Shown piece by piece: positions 23,145-32,142 of a stretch of DNA of 64,000 nucleotides. Source of the stretch: Candidatus Gastranaerophilales bacterium (GTDB lineage: Bacteria; Cyanobacteriota; Vampirovibrionia; Gastranaerophilales; Gastranaerophilaceae). The position numbers were made by a program, and so were the translations under genes. Position 1 is the stretch's first letter; each line of letters begins with the position of its first letter. The notes below the pieces were generated by a model. It ran no database searches. It saw only the letters and a list, made by a program, of their open reading frames with translations, and was not told the origin of the DNA. Location: the NCBI GenBank assembly GCA_944326425.1, contig CALVDX010000007.1, positions 47,248 to 111,247 of the forward strand. The letters run 5' to 3'.

Positions 23145-24971
23145 TTGTCCGTGATAAACGTATGTCTTGCGTGCGACAATAATTACGCAAAGTATGCAGG
23201 TGTTGTTATTGCATCAGTTTTAGTAAACGCGAACCATGATGATGAACTAGTTTTTTACGTTCTTGACGGCGGAATTGAACAGGATAACAAAGAAAAAATT
23301 TTATCGCTTAAAAATATAAAAGATTGTCAGATTAATTTTGTTGAAATTGATAACAATCTTTTTAAAGATTATATGGCTATTAAAACTCATTCGTATCTTA
23401 CAATTGCGGCATATTACAGGCTAAAAATTACATCAATCCTTCCGTCTGTTAGCCGGGTAATATATTTTGATTGTGATGTTGTGATAAATTCATCTCTCAA
23501 ATCTTTATTTAATAAGGATTTAGGAGATGCACCCGTTGCCGGCGTAAAAGATATTAATAAAAGAATGCTGAAACGTAATCCTCATTATGTAAATTCCGGC
23601 ATGCTTGTAATGGATTTAGACAATATGCGGAAACAAAATGTTGAGCAGGCTTTTCTTGATTACACACTCAAAAATTTTGAAACAATTAAAATGGGTGATC
23701 AGGAAATTATCAACGAAGCACTTAAGGGTAAGATAAAAGTTGTTGAAGATGAATGGAATGTTCAGTCCAGCAATTTTACAAACCGCTCCAGTTATACAAC
23801 TATTCCTCGCTGTATTCATTTTGTGTCAAGACAAAAACCGTGGCATTTCGGTTCTTTCAGCTGGCATAAGGATTATTATTTCAGGTATCTTCAGTGTACC
23901 CCGTGGGCTTTATCAGAGGAAGAAAAAAAATACTGGTATACGAAGAATAAAATTGCATCTTTCTTCGGATATATAAAATACCGCCCTTTGTTTTGGCTGC
24001 GCCCGAGGTATTATCAGGCACTTTTCTGCAGTTATATAAAACCGTTGTTTGTCAAAGAAAAAAGCGATGTTTTTGTTGTATTTAATACAGCGGGCTTAGG
24101 CGATGTTCTTTTGTGCAACGGACTTTGCCAGAATATAAAAAAATATTATCCGTCTTCCAAACTTGTATTTGTAACGGATAAACCATTTAAAGATGCAGCT
24201 CTGTATCAGGAAGGCGTTGACAGTGTTCTGACAATAGATAAACACAAAGGGATAAGAGGTATATCGGATTTTATCAGGGATTTTCCGCATTTACCCCCAG
24301 ATGCATGTTTTTTAACCTATAGAAATGAAAGGAATTTTTTTATTTCCAAATGTATCGGCGCAAAAAAGGTTTTATTCTACTGGAAAACAAGAAAAGGTAA
24401 AATTCAGTCCAGACATACAAACTTGCTGTCGCTTTATATAAAAAATAAAGTAGTAGATTTGCCGATAAAATACAATCCGCCGGAATTACCGGAAAATTTA
24501 AAAACACTATTACCGGCACCCGAAAATTATGTAGTATTTTGTCCAGAGAGTAAAAATCCGCCCAAAGACCTGCCGGTAGATTATGCAATAGATTTATTAA
24601 AAAAACTAAGCAAATCTTATAAAGTAGTATGTACGGGACATGGAGAAAAATGCCGGAAATATCTGGATCAGCTTAAAACTGCAGGATGTGATTTTATTGA
24701 TTTGACTGATAAAACATCTATTTCTGAATTGGCTGCAGTTTTAAAAAACGCTAAGTGTACGGTAAGCGTCGACACCGGACCTGCACACTTAAGTTATGCG
24801 GTTGATACGCCGACAATTATTTTATTTAGAGAAGTCGGACCGTCAAAAGATTGGGCGCCGGATAAAAAACTCTATCCGCATACTTTTGTTTTTGAAAATG
24901 ATGTAACAACCGGGCAGGTATATGATACCGTTTTATCATTGGAAAAGGAATTAAGTGATGCGTGCAAATAA
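23145..24971 (+). CDS. GT8-GT9 fusion glycosyltransferase
   Basis: A 608-residue protein with two glycosyltransferase domains. Residues 1-270 are GT8-like (LPS galactosyl/glucosyltransferase type): INVCLACDNNYAKYAGVVIA at the start, the metal-binding D-x-D as RVIYFDCDVVINSSL, NSGMLVMDL and GDQEIINEAL. Residues about 300-600 are GT9 (heptosyltransferase-like): VVFNTAGLGDVLLCNGLCQN, VFCPESKNPPKDLP and SVDTGPAHLSYAVDTPTIIL. Single-protein fusions of these families are unusual. The TTG at 23145 is the likely start, with AAGGAG 7 bases upstream; GTG 23151 is an alternative. It overlaps the next glycosyltransferase gene. Likely role: surface glycan or LPS core-type assembly at the inner face of the membrane. 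Confidence 0.87.
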   Translation: MSVINVCLACDNNYAKYAGVVIASVLVNANHDDELVFYVLDGGIEQDNKEKILSLKNIKDCQINFVEIDNNLFKDYMAIKTHSYLTIAAYYRLKITSILPSVSRVIYFDCDVVINSSLKSLFNKDLGDAPVAGVKDINKRMLKRNPHYVNSGMLVMDLDNMRKQNVEQAFLDYTLKNFETIKMGDQEIINEALKGKIKVVEDEWNVQSSNFTNRSSYTTIPRCIHFVSRQKPWHFGSFSWHKDYYFRYLQCTPWALSEEEKKYWYTKNKIASFFGYIKYRPLFWLRPRYYQALFCSYIKPLFVKEKSDVFVVFNTAGLGDVLLCNGLCQNIKKYYPSSKLVFVTDKPFKDAALYQEGVDSVLTIDKHKGIRGISDFIRDFPHLPPDACFLTYRNERNFFISKCIGAKKVLFYWKTRKGKIQSRHTNLLSLYIKNKVVDLPIKYNPPELPENLKTLLPAPENYVVFCPESKNPPKDLPVDYAIDLLKKLSKSYKVVCTGHGEKCRKYLDQLKTAGCDFIDLTDKTSISELAAVLKNAKCTVSVDTGPAHLSYAVDTPTIILFREVGPSKDWAPDKKLYPHTFVFENDVTTGQVYDTVLSLEKELSDACK

Positions 24972-25884
24972 AGTATTTTTTATCAAAGACATAGATTCAC
25001 ATTATGTAATTTATTTTCTGGGTATCAGAATACAAATAAAACATAAATCAAGGTTTAAGTACAAAGAGGCGACGGAATACGGACTTAACAGAGAAGAAAG
25101 AACACCGCGGCTGATTGTCTCTTTAACCACTCACCCGGGTAGAATAAATTGCGTGCACCTAACGGTGAATACTCTGCTTACACAATCATTGAAACCGGAT
25201 AAAGTTATTCTCTGGCTGGCAGATTCACAGTTTCCGAACAGAGAACAAGATTTGCCGGCAGAATTGTTAAGATTAAAAGATTATGGACTTACTATTGATT
25301 GGTGCGAAGATTTAAAGTCATACAAAAAACTCCTGCCTACGCTCAGAAAATACCCTGATGATATTATAGTCACTGTTGATGATGATGCGTATTATGACAG
25401 CGAATTACTTTCAAGTTTATACAATGCTTATTTAAAAAACGGCAATAATGTTTACGCAAGACGCGTTGTAAAACTTGAACTTGATGAGGATGATGAACTC
25501 CATCCGGTTTCCGCGCGTAAGTTTCTTTATGAGGATAATTATGAACCTGTTTTTCTGCACCAGCAAATTGGAGCGTTCGGAGTAATGTATCCTCCGGGTG
25601 TACTTCATAAGGATGTTTATGATATAGAGAAAATAAAACGACTTCTGCCTACTCACGATGATGTCTATTTCTGGGCTATGGCTGTTTTAAACAATACAAA
25701 AATTCAGACTATCCTCGGGCACAAAGCGGATATTAATTATATAGACAGCTCCCAATCTTGCGGTTTGATGAATATTAATCACAAAAACGGTACGGGGATA
25801 TCGCTTGAAGATGCGTACAAGTTAATGATAAAAGAATATCCGGAAATTTTAGAACACATAAAAGCAGAGTTGTCTGAAAAATAA
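24958..25884 (+). CDS. Glycosyltransferase (GT2-like, GT-A fold)
   Basis: A 308-residue protein. A GT-A fold is suggested by RLIVSLTTHPGRINCVHLTV, then DKVILWLADSQFP and the acidic metal site IVTVDDDAYYDSELL. HDDVYFWAMAV and SCGLMNINHKNG come later. I recognise the general fold, not the donor or acceptor. It overlaps the end of the GT8-GT9 gene by 14 bases. ATG 24958 is favoured over GTG 24955 because of AAGGA upstream. Both genes together are bracketed by the two copies of the 225-bp repeat, as if they form a mobile or exchangeable cassette. Confidence 0.8.
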   Translation: MRANKVFFIKDIDSHYVIYFLGIRIQIKHKSRFKYKEATEYGLNREERTPRLIVSLTTHPGRINCVHLTVNTLLTQSLKPDKVILWLADSQFPNREQDLPAELLRLKDYGLTIDWCEDLKSYKKLLPTLRKYPDDIIVTVDDDAYYDSELLSSLYNAYLKNGNNVYARRVVKLELDEDDELHPVSARKFLYEDNYEPVFLHQQIGAFGVMYPPGVLHKDVYDIEKIKRLLPTHDDVYFWAMAVLNNTKIQTILGHKADINYIDSSQSCGLMNINHKNGTGISLEDAYKLMIKEYPEILEHIKAELSEK

Positions 25885-26252
25885 ATTTAGTTCTTCAATT
25901 TTAATTTTTTATTTTTCTACAGTTTCTTAACGAAACAATAACAAGCCTCGTTTTGTCTGAGCGCAGCGAGTTAACGAGGCTCGGGTTGAGTTTAGAAAGT
26001 GTTTTTGGAAGCGTGTTTTTCTTTCTTTTCCCAAGTTTCTTTCTTTTTGCATCGCAACAAAAAGAAAGAAATTTGGTGCGGGGTGCGGGGGGCATAGCCC
26101 CGATAAAATTATTATTTTAATATTTTTCTAATAGGCTTTATTAAAATATCGATAATTGATATAAAATTATCTAAAATAGTAGTGTAAACTATTGACAATA
26201 CATCAATCCGTATTATTATATAAATGTAAGGCTAAACTAACATTTTATAATA
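25885..26252. repeat. Interval with 225-bp element copy 2 (about 25905-26133) and a promoter
   Basis: Copy 2 of the long repeat lies here in direct orientation to copy 1, again with CCTCGTT/AACGAGG, the TTTCTTTC/GAAAGAAA pair and the GGGG-GCATA-CCCC end. After it, TTGACA (26192-26197) with a poorly matched -10 (ATTATA, 26215-26220) probably drives the gene at 26253. Confidence 0.75.
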
Positions 26253-27272
26253 ATGAAAATAAGAGAAACCTTAAAAATTGCAGGAAAATACATTGATCAG
26301 CCGCTTTTGATAAACAAAATCCACAAAGCGGCGCCTTATACGCTTTGCGGACTGGGTGCAGGGTATGTGGGGTATGATACATACCATTCACCGGAAAAGC
26401 ATAAAAAAACTACTTTTATTAAAAGCGGTATGATTATGGCGGGAACTATCGGGTCGGCACTGTATGCACCCAAAATTGCAACAAAAATATTCAGAAACGG
26501 CGAAAAAACATTTGCTAAAAAAGATATAATAAAAAGAAACACCGGACTTGCGGAGGAGTTTTTACAAAACAGAAACGCTGGAAAGAGAGAAAAGAAAATC
26601 CTTAATAAATCAAAAAACAAACTCTTGAAATTTTCTGAAATAAAATATTTGTACAATAAGGGTAAACAGGATAAGGAGATAAAACGGTTCTTAAACAACC
26701 TTATTCCGGAGCCGGAGGCGCCTACTTCGCACGATATTTTTACGGAAATCGGCTGGCTGTCTGTTCTTGGATTCATTCCGGTTATTGGCGGAGTTGCAAG
26801 CGGGTGCATTGCTGATGCTATGACAAAAGACAACTGGAAAAATAATATGCCAAACAAGGTTAAAGAGGGGGCATATCAGTTTCTGGCAAATATTTTTCTA
26901 TGTAATATCGGGGCTTGTGCCGCGTTAAAAATGCTTGAAACATTCAAAATCCGTTCAAAATCTGCAAGAGTTGCAGGGATGACCGGCGGGATTATAGGTA
27001 CCGGAGTAATAGGGGGGAATGCAATTGCAAACTATTTAGGCAAGAAACTGATTGACCCGTGTTTTGATAAAATGTGCAAACATCAGCCGCATAATAATAC
27101 CGATGCTTGCGGCAGGCATCCGGAGGCTCTGGATATAGGACTGCATACTGATGATATTGCAACTATATCTGTAATGTCGGGTTTAAAGTGGATAGAGCCG
27201 GTATTGCCGATTTTCTATACAATATCCGGCTATAGGGCAGGTATAGGCTACCGAAATGAGGGACAGGGGTAA
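26253..27272 (+). CDS. Membrane protein of unknown function
   Basis: A 339-residue protein I do not recognise. Several Gly/Ala-rich hydrophobic segments are visible: about residues 25-45 (TLCGLGAGYVGYD), 58-75 (IMAGTIGSALYA), 165-190 (IGWLSVLGFIPVIGGVASG), 215-235 and 240-262 (GGIIGTGVIGGNAIANYLG). A basic, Lys-rich helical stretch runs from about 80 to 150. Cysteines and histidines cluster near residues 268-295 (CKHQPHNNTDACGRHP). The style (Lys-rich, with repeated glycine-zipper membrane hairpins) is like the 521-residue protein at 61397. There is no Shine-Dalgarno site. Convergent with the export operon. Confidence 0.65.
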   Translation: MKIRETLKIAGKYIDQPLLINKIHKAAPYTLCGLGAGYVGYDTYHSPEKHKKTTFIKSGMIMAGTIGSALYAPKIATKIFRNGEKTFAKKDIIKRNTGLAEEFLQNRNAGKREKKILNKSKNKLLKFSEIKYLYNKGKQDKEIKRFLNNLIPEPEAPTSHDIFTEIGWLSVLGFIPVIGGVASGCIADAMTKDNWKNNMPNKVKEGAYQFLANIFLCNIGACAALKMLETFKIRSKSARVAGMTGGIIGTGVIGGNAIANYLGKKLIDPCFDKMCKHQPHNNTDACGRHPEALDIGLHTDDIATISVMSGLKWIEPVLPIFYTISGYRAGIGYRNEGQG

Positions 27273-27279
27273 ACATATA

Positions 27280-27483
27280 TTAATCATCAAGTCCGCGGGT
27301 AAACAACCAGTATACAATACCTATAAATGGAGCAATATATATACCGTAGTGGACATGGTTTATTATGTGTCTATTGAGCATGTAATTGTTATGAAGCTCA
27401 ATATTATACAAAACCACTGATACTATAATACCGGGTATAGTATAAATAATCAGTTTTATTATTGATTTTTTCATTTTACTCAT
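27280..27483 (-). CDS. Small two-helix membrane protein at the end of the export operon
   Basis: A 67-residue protein with two clear membrane helices (IIKLIIYTIPGIIVSVVLY and YGIYIAPFIGIVYWLF), separated by a His/Asn-rich loop. It begins within the last codons of the MacB-type permease gene (8-base overlap), so it is probably translated by coupling. Function unknown; it could be a small accessory subunit of the exporter. Short length keeps confidence moderate. Confidence 0.6.
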   Translation of the reverse strand: MSKMKKSIIKLIIYTIPGIIVSVVLYNIELHNNYMLNRHIINHVHYGIYIAPFIGIVYWLFTRGLDD

Positions 27484-28702
27484 ACCTCAGCGCGTCAATC
27501 GGATTAAGCAGCGATGCTTTGTATGCAGGATAGTAGCCGAACGCTATACCTATAAATCCTGAAAACCCGAGGGATAGAACTATTGAAAACGTTGAAATTA
27601 CTATTGTCATATTAGAAAATACATCAACGAGTTTTGCGCCGATTATACCGACAAGTACCCCTACTATACCGCCGAATATTGAAAGGATAAAGGATTCTAT
27701 CAAAAATTGCAGCCTTATATCAGATGCTTTAGCGCCTATCGCCATACGTATGCCTATTTCTTTTGTTCTCTCGGTAACTGAAACCAGCATAATATTCATA
27801 ATCCCGATTCCGCCGACAATCAAAGATACCGACGCAATAGAGAAAAGTAAAACTGCAAAAGTTTGTGCAGAAGATTTCAATCGTTCCTGAAAATCAGCCG
27901 AGTTTCTTATGCTAAAGTCATCGGTCTGATATTTGGTTATATGATGGCGCATTCTTAAGATTTCAGTTATATCTTTTTCGGCCTGATCCATATCATCCGC
28001 ATCCCGTGTTTTAACCATAATCATTTTTACCATTCCCGGAAAATCTGTACCAAATACTTTTTTCTGCGCGGTCGAAATCGGGATAAATATCAGGTCGTCA
28101 TTGTCCATCGGGCCTGATTGACCTTTGGTTTTTAAGACTCCGACAACTTTAAAAGGAATTCCGCCGATTCTTATAATTTTGTTTATGGGATTTAAATCAC
28201 CAAATAGTTCTGCTGCAACGGTTGAGCCTAAAATAGCAACTTTGGCACTATTTCTGTCATCATCGCGGTTAAACTTTCTGCCAAAGTCGATATCATAGCT
28301 TTTTATGTATAAGTATGCGGAATTTGTTCCGTAAACTGTTGTTGACCAGTTCTGGTTTCCGTAAGTAACCTGCTGTGTCCCGCTTAAAACCGGTGCGACG
28401 GCAATTACTCCCGTCGCATTTTTTCTTATTGCATCGGCATCTTTTATTGTTAAAGTCGGTCTTGAGCCTGAACCCTGGCTTACGCCTCCGGATTTTGCCG
28501 CGGAAGAACGAATGGTCAGCATATTACTTCCCATGGCTTCCATATCTTTGGTAATCTTTGTACTTGTCCCGGTGCCGACTGCAAGCATTATAATTACAGC
28601 GCTTACACCGATGATTATACCCAGACTTGTTAAGCCTGAGCGTAATTTGTTTACTTTCAGTGATATTAAAGCCATTTTAACGATTGATTTAAAGTCTATC
28701 AT
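27476..28702 (-). CDS. MacB-type ABC transporter permease
   Basis: A 408-residue permease with the MacB/FtsX plan: an N-terminal membrane helix (SGLTSLGIIIGVSAVIIMLA), a large periplasmic MacB_PCD domain (about residues 45-275) and three C-terminal helices beginning IASVSLIVGGIGIMNIMLVS, with TERTKEIGIRMAIGAKASDI and the ending YPAYKASLLNPIDALRYE. ATPase and permease are separate genes here, unlike E. coli MacB. Start overlaps the ATPase stop by four bases. With the MacA- and TolC-like genes it forms a tripartite mechanotransmission exporter for peptides, lipids or small toxins. Confidence 0.92.
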   Translation of the reverse strand: MIDFKSIVKMALISLKVNKLRSGLTSLGIIIGVSAVIIMLAVGTGTSTKITKDMEAMGSNMLTIRSSAAKSGGVSQGSGSRPTLTIKDADAIRKNATGVIAVAPVLSGTQQVTYGNQNWSTTVYGTNSAYLYIKSYDIDFGRKFNRDDDRNSAKVAILGSTVAAELFGDLNPINKIIRIGGIPFKVVGVLKTKGQSGPMDNDDLIFIPISTAQKKVFGTDFPGMVKMIMVKTRDADDMDQAEKDITEILRMRHHITKYQTDDFSIRNSADFQERLKSSAQTFAVLLFSIASVSLIVGGIGIMNIMLVSVTERTKEIGIRMAIGAKASDIRLQFLIESFILSIFGGIVGVLVGIIGAKLVDVFSNMTIVISTFSIVLSLGFSGFIGIAFGYYPAYKASLLNPIDALRYE

Positions 28703-29403
28703 AATGTTACCCTCTTCGGTGAATTTGATATGTCCGAGATAATTTTGCCGTCTTTAAATGTAACAATTCTGCGGCAATACTCTGCAATATCATTTTCGTG
28801 GGTTACAAGAACGATTGTCTTTTTCATTTCCTCATTCAGTTTTACAAAGAAATTCATAACCTCTATACTTGTGCGTGTATCAAGGTTTCCTGTAGGCTCA
28901 TCGGCAAGTATAAGCGGGGCATCGTTTACAATAGCACGTGCAATTGCAACTCTCTGCTGCTGCCCGCCGGACATTTGGTTTGGGAGGTGAAACTCTCTGT
29001 TTTCAAGCCCAACAATTTTCAAAGCTTCTTTTGCGCGTTTGTGTCTCTCGGCTTCAGGAATCCCTTTATAAATCATAGGGAGTTCTACATTATCAAGAGC
29101 AGTTGTTCTAGATATAAGGTTAAACCCTTGAAACACAAACCCCAGTTTAAGATTTCTTATTGTACTTAATTCGTCAGGCGTTAGTTTAAATACATCAACC
29201 CCGTCAAGGTGGTATTTACCGGAAGAAGGTTTGTCAAGAGTTCCAAGCATATTCATAAAAGTGGATTTGCCCGAACCTGAAGTACCCATTATTGCTACAA
29301 ACTCGCCTTCGTCAATGGACAGAGAAACATCATTAAGCGCATTTAATGACTCTTCACCCATTTTATAAGTTTTTATTGCGTGTTCTACTTCTATTAACGG
29401 CAT
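28699..29403 (-). CDS. MacB/LolD-type ABC transporter ATPase
   Basis: A 234-residue cytosolic ATPase. Walker A is GTSGSGKSTFMNMLG (about residue 40), the Q-loop FVFQGFNLI, the signature MSGGQQQRVAIARA, Walker B LILADEPTGNLD and the switch His in VTHENDIAEY. The order and the short length match the LolD/MacB ATPase group. It is the third gene of tolC-macA-macB(ATPase)-macB(permease), with a 3-base gap after the adaptor gene and an overlap with the permease. Confidence 0.94.
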   Translation of the reverse strand: MPLIEVEHAIKTYKMGEESLNALNDVSLSIDEGEFVAIMGTSGSGKSTFMNMLGTLDKPSSGKYHLDGVDVFKLTPDELSTIRNLKLGFVFQGFNLISRTTALDNVELPMIYKGIPEAERHKRAKEALKIVGLENREFHLPNQMSGGQQQRVAIARAIVNDAPLILADEPTGNLDTRTSIEVMNFFVKLNEEMKKTIVLVTHENDIAEYCRRIVTFKDGKIISDISNSPKRVTL

Positions 29404-29406
29404 TTT

Positions 29407-30558
29407 TTAAAACATCCTCGGCGGCCTTCCGCTGTTTTTGTTATTTCTTACGGTACTTCCGCTTCCTGTTGCAATAAGGTCACCTTCTTTAATTCCGGAA
29501 ACGATTTCCGTAAATGTATCGTCGCTTGCTCCTGTTACAACTTCTTTTCTCACAAGCTTACCTTTCTCCTGAACCCAGAGTCCCTGTTTTTCATAACGCC
29601 GGGTATTCTCAGGCGGAGAGAATTTGAGTGCGAAGTTAGGCACTGCAAGTACGTCTTTACTTTCAGATACAATTATTGAAACATTTGCGGTCATACCGGG
29701 CTTTATTTTTAAGTCGCTGTTATCAACGCTTACAATAACTGTATATGTTACAACGTTAGAAGTTGTGGTAGAGTCAATCCGAACCTGTGTTACTACCCCG
29801 TAAAAGACGTCATTCGGATATCCGTCTAAAACATATTTTGCTTTTTGTCCTTCTTTAACTTTGCCAATATCAGCTTCTGATACGGCAACTTCTATTTGCA
29901 TTTTCTCAATATCCTGCGCAATTGTAAAAAGTTCCGGCGCATTAAGAGTTGCTGCAACCGGCTGCCCCATATCTATATCACGGCTTATTATAATTCCGTC
30001 TACGGGTGCGGTTATTTTTGTGTATCCTAGGTTGACAAGAGAGCTGTTATACTCAGCTTCTGCCCTTTTAATCTGATATTTTGCTGCGGCCACCTGCGCT
30101 AATGAAGCCTTGTAATCACTTTCTGCCTGATCAACTTCGGATAACGGAACGTACTGTTTTTCATAAAGTTTTTTATACCGGTCGTACATCTTTTTATCAA
30201 GTTCAAGTTTTGCTTCCCTTTCCAGCAATGTGGCTTTTGCATTATATAATGATGCTTGATTTTGGTCTACCGTTGCCTGAAAAGTCCGCGGGTCAATTTC
30301 TGCAAGCAGCTGTCCTTTTTTTACAACGGAGTTAAAGTCTGCATATAAACCACTGATTAATCCTGATACTGTCGAACCTACGCTTACGGTATTAACAGGA
30401 TTTATTGTTCCTGAAGCTTCAACAACCTGTGTTATATCCCGCTTTTTTGCCGGCTGCAGCCTGTATGAACTGTCGGATTTTTGGGATTTTAATATACAGC
30501 CGCCTGTTATTGCGATGATTATTATTAATATTAGAATAAGGAATAATTTTTTCTTCAT
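29407..30558 (-). CDS. MacA-like periplasmic adaptor (HlyD family)
   Basis: A 383-residue membrane-fusion protein bridging the MacB permease to TolC. The N-terminal hydrophobic anchor is at residues 4-22 and ends ITGGCILKS; the Cys could be lipidated, but the lipobox is imperfect. The barrel-sandwich/lipoyl half shows VGSTVSGLISGLYADFNSVVKKGQLLAEID, then a long alpha hairpin (about residues 90-165, Lys/Glu/Ala-rich coiled coil) and TKITAPVDGIIISRDIDMGQPV. The C-terminal beta-barrel and membrane-proximal domains follow. One base separates it from the tolC-type gene. Confidence 0.92.
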   Translation of the reverse strand: MKKKLFLILILIIIIAITGGCILKSQKSDSSYRLQPAKKRDITQVVEASGTINPVNTVSVGSTVSGLISGLYADFNSVVKKGQLLAEIDPRTFQATVDQNQASLYNAKATLLEREAKLELDKKMYDRYKKLYEKQYVPLSEVDQAESDYKASLAQVAAAKYQIKRAEAEYNSSLVNLGYTKITAPVDGIIISRDIDMGQPVAATLNAPELFTIAQDIEKMQIEVAVSEADIGKVKEGQKAKYVLDGYPNDVFYGVVTQVRIDSTTTSNVVTYTVIVSVDNSDLKIKPGMTANVSIIVSESKDVLAVPNFALKFSPPENTRRYEKQGLWVQEKGKLVRKEVVTGASDDTFTEIVSGIKEGDLIATGSGSTVRNNKNSGRPPRMF

Positions 30559-32040
30559 TTATTTTTTCCCTTTATTTAAATTTTTTGCTTCTTTTTCTTT
30601 TGTGCTTTCGCAATTGTAGTGGTGCATACACATTTTTCTTTCAAGATCCGCTCTTGCTAAGTTATAATTATACACAAGTGTTACATACTCGTTACAAGCA
30701 TTATTATAGTTAACTTTGGCATTTTGTAGCTCAATAAAATCACTTATACCTACTTCATAACGGCCTTCTGAAAGTTCAAGGTTTTCCAGAGCCTGACGAA
30801 CCTTTACTTCCATCAGCGGAATTTGTTTTTCCAATTGTATGGCTGTAATATAGGCATCTTGTACCTGACAGAATATATCAAGTCTTAATGTTCCTATCTG
30901 GCTCTCGACGTAATCAACCTGAATTTTGGCATTGTCAATTTCATGTTTAATCTGTTTAATATTAAAACTTGTGTTAAGATTAACTCCTATAGAGTAGTTA
31001 TTATTTGAATAATTTTTTGTGTTTGAGAAACTGTATCCAAGTTGTCCGCTGAGAGTCGGATAATATTGACGCTTAATGTATTTTAATTCTTCCTCCATAG
31101 CTTTTTTAGAAGCTTCCATTGCTCTTAAATCGTGTCTGTGTTCATAAGCGTAATTGATTGCTTCTTCAAAAGTATACGGACATTTTTCGTATTTGTAAGA
31201 ACCTATTACGTCTGTTTTTTCCACGGCAGATTTAAATGCAACATCAATATTTGCGTCAGTAGCAGTTTTCCCTGTGTTGTCTGCTGTTAAAAAACTTGTT
31301 GGATAATAATTGTCGGAGAGGTTAAACGTTTCTGTATTCTCAATTGTATATTCAGGCGGGTTTAAAACGGACATACTGTCATTTAAACTTACCCAGGCAG
31401 TCTGGTAATTTGTTTCAGCTTCAATTAATGCGATTCTTGCCTGTGCGAGGTTATATTCCGAGTTTACAATATCAACTTTTGAACGGATACCTTCTTCAAA
31501 AAAAGCTTTTGTTCTGTTATAATCTCTAAGATTAATCTGTACGTTTGCTTTTTCAACATCAACATAAGCTTTTGTTGCAAGGACGTTATAATAAGCACTT
31601 TGTACTGCAAACATCGTATCGTGCATTGAATCTTCATATTGTAATTGCGCAATGATTTTATTAAATTTGTACATTCTAATGTATGCGCTTGTTTTTCCGA
31701 AGTCCCAGATTAACTGTTGTAGTGTAGCAGAAGCAGAGGGTAAAGTTCTTGACGTTCCGCCGCCGGGTCTTGTATCTTCAGCACCTGAAATGCCTGCACC
31801 GAGGGAGATAGTCGGAATATATGCTGATTTGGCAATCCCGATATTATTAATTGCGGTTTGGAGATTCATATAGGCACGTCTTATATCGCCGTTATTGTGA
31901 ATAGCTATATCAATACAGTTTTCCAGAGTGAGAGAGTCATTTTTTTGTACTGTAATACTTTCCCAGACTTGTTTTGCCTGAGCGCACTGACAGCCGATTA
32001 TAATAAGCAAAAAGCACGCAAGTGCCAGTATACGTTTCAA
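30559..32040 (-). CDS. TolC-family outer membrane efflux protein
   Basis: A 493-residue outer-membrane channel with a signal peptide (ILALACFLLIIIGCQCAQA, residues 4-22). It shows the two-fold OEP repeat: LTLENCIDIAIHNNGDIRRA opening the first half and TFEEAINYAYEHRHDLRAME the second, each with long coiled-coil helices. It starts with TTG at 32040 behind GGGAGGG, the second TTG start seen in this window. First gene of the export operon. Its presence argues for a diderm envelope with an outer membrane. Confidence 0.92.
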   Translation of the reverse strand: MKRILALACFLLIIIGCQCAQAKQVWESITVQKNDSLTLENCIDIAIHNNGDIRRAYMNLQTAINNIGIAKSAYIPTISLGAGISGAEDTRPGGGTSRTLPSASATLQQLIWDFGKTSAYIRMYKFNKIIAQLQYEDSMHDTMFAVQSAYYNVLATKAYVDVEKANVQINLRDYNRTKAFFEEGIRSKVDIVNSEYNLAQARIALIEAETNYQTAWVSLNDSMSVLNPPEYTIENTETFNLSDNYYPTSFLTADNTGKTATDANIDVAFKSAVEKTDVIGSYKYEKCPYTFEEAINYAYEHRHDLRAMEASKKAMEEELKYIKRQYYPTLSGQLGYSFSNTKNYSNNNYSIGVNLNTSFNIKQIKHEIDNAKIQVDYVESQIGTLRLDIFCQVQDAYITAIQLEKQIPLMEVKVRQALENLELSEGRYEVGISDFIELQNAKVNYNNACNEYVTLVYNYNLARADLERKMCMHHYNCESTKEKEAKNLNKGKK

Positions 32041-32142
32041 TGAACCCTCCCTCAGGGTCTATTTTATGATATATTTTTTTTATGTAAATCATATTTCTGG
32101 GGGATTTTGTGCTAATATTAATAATACGAGGATAAGAAATAT

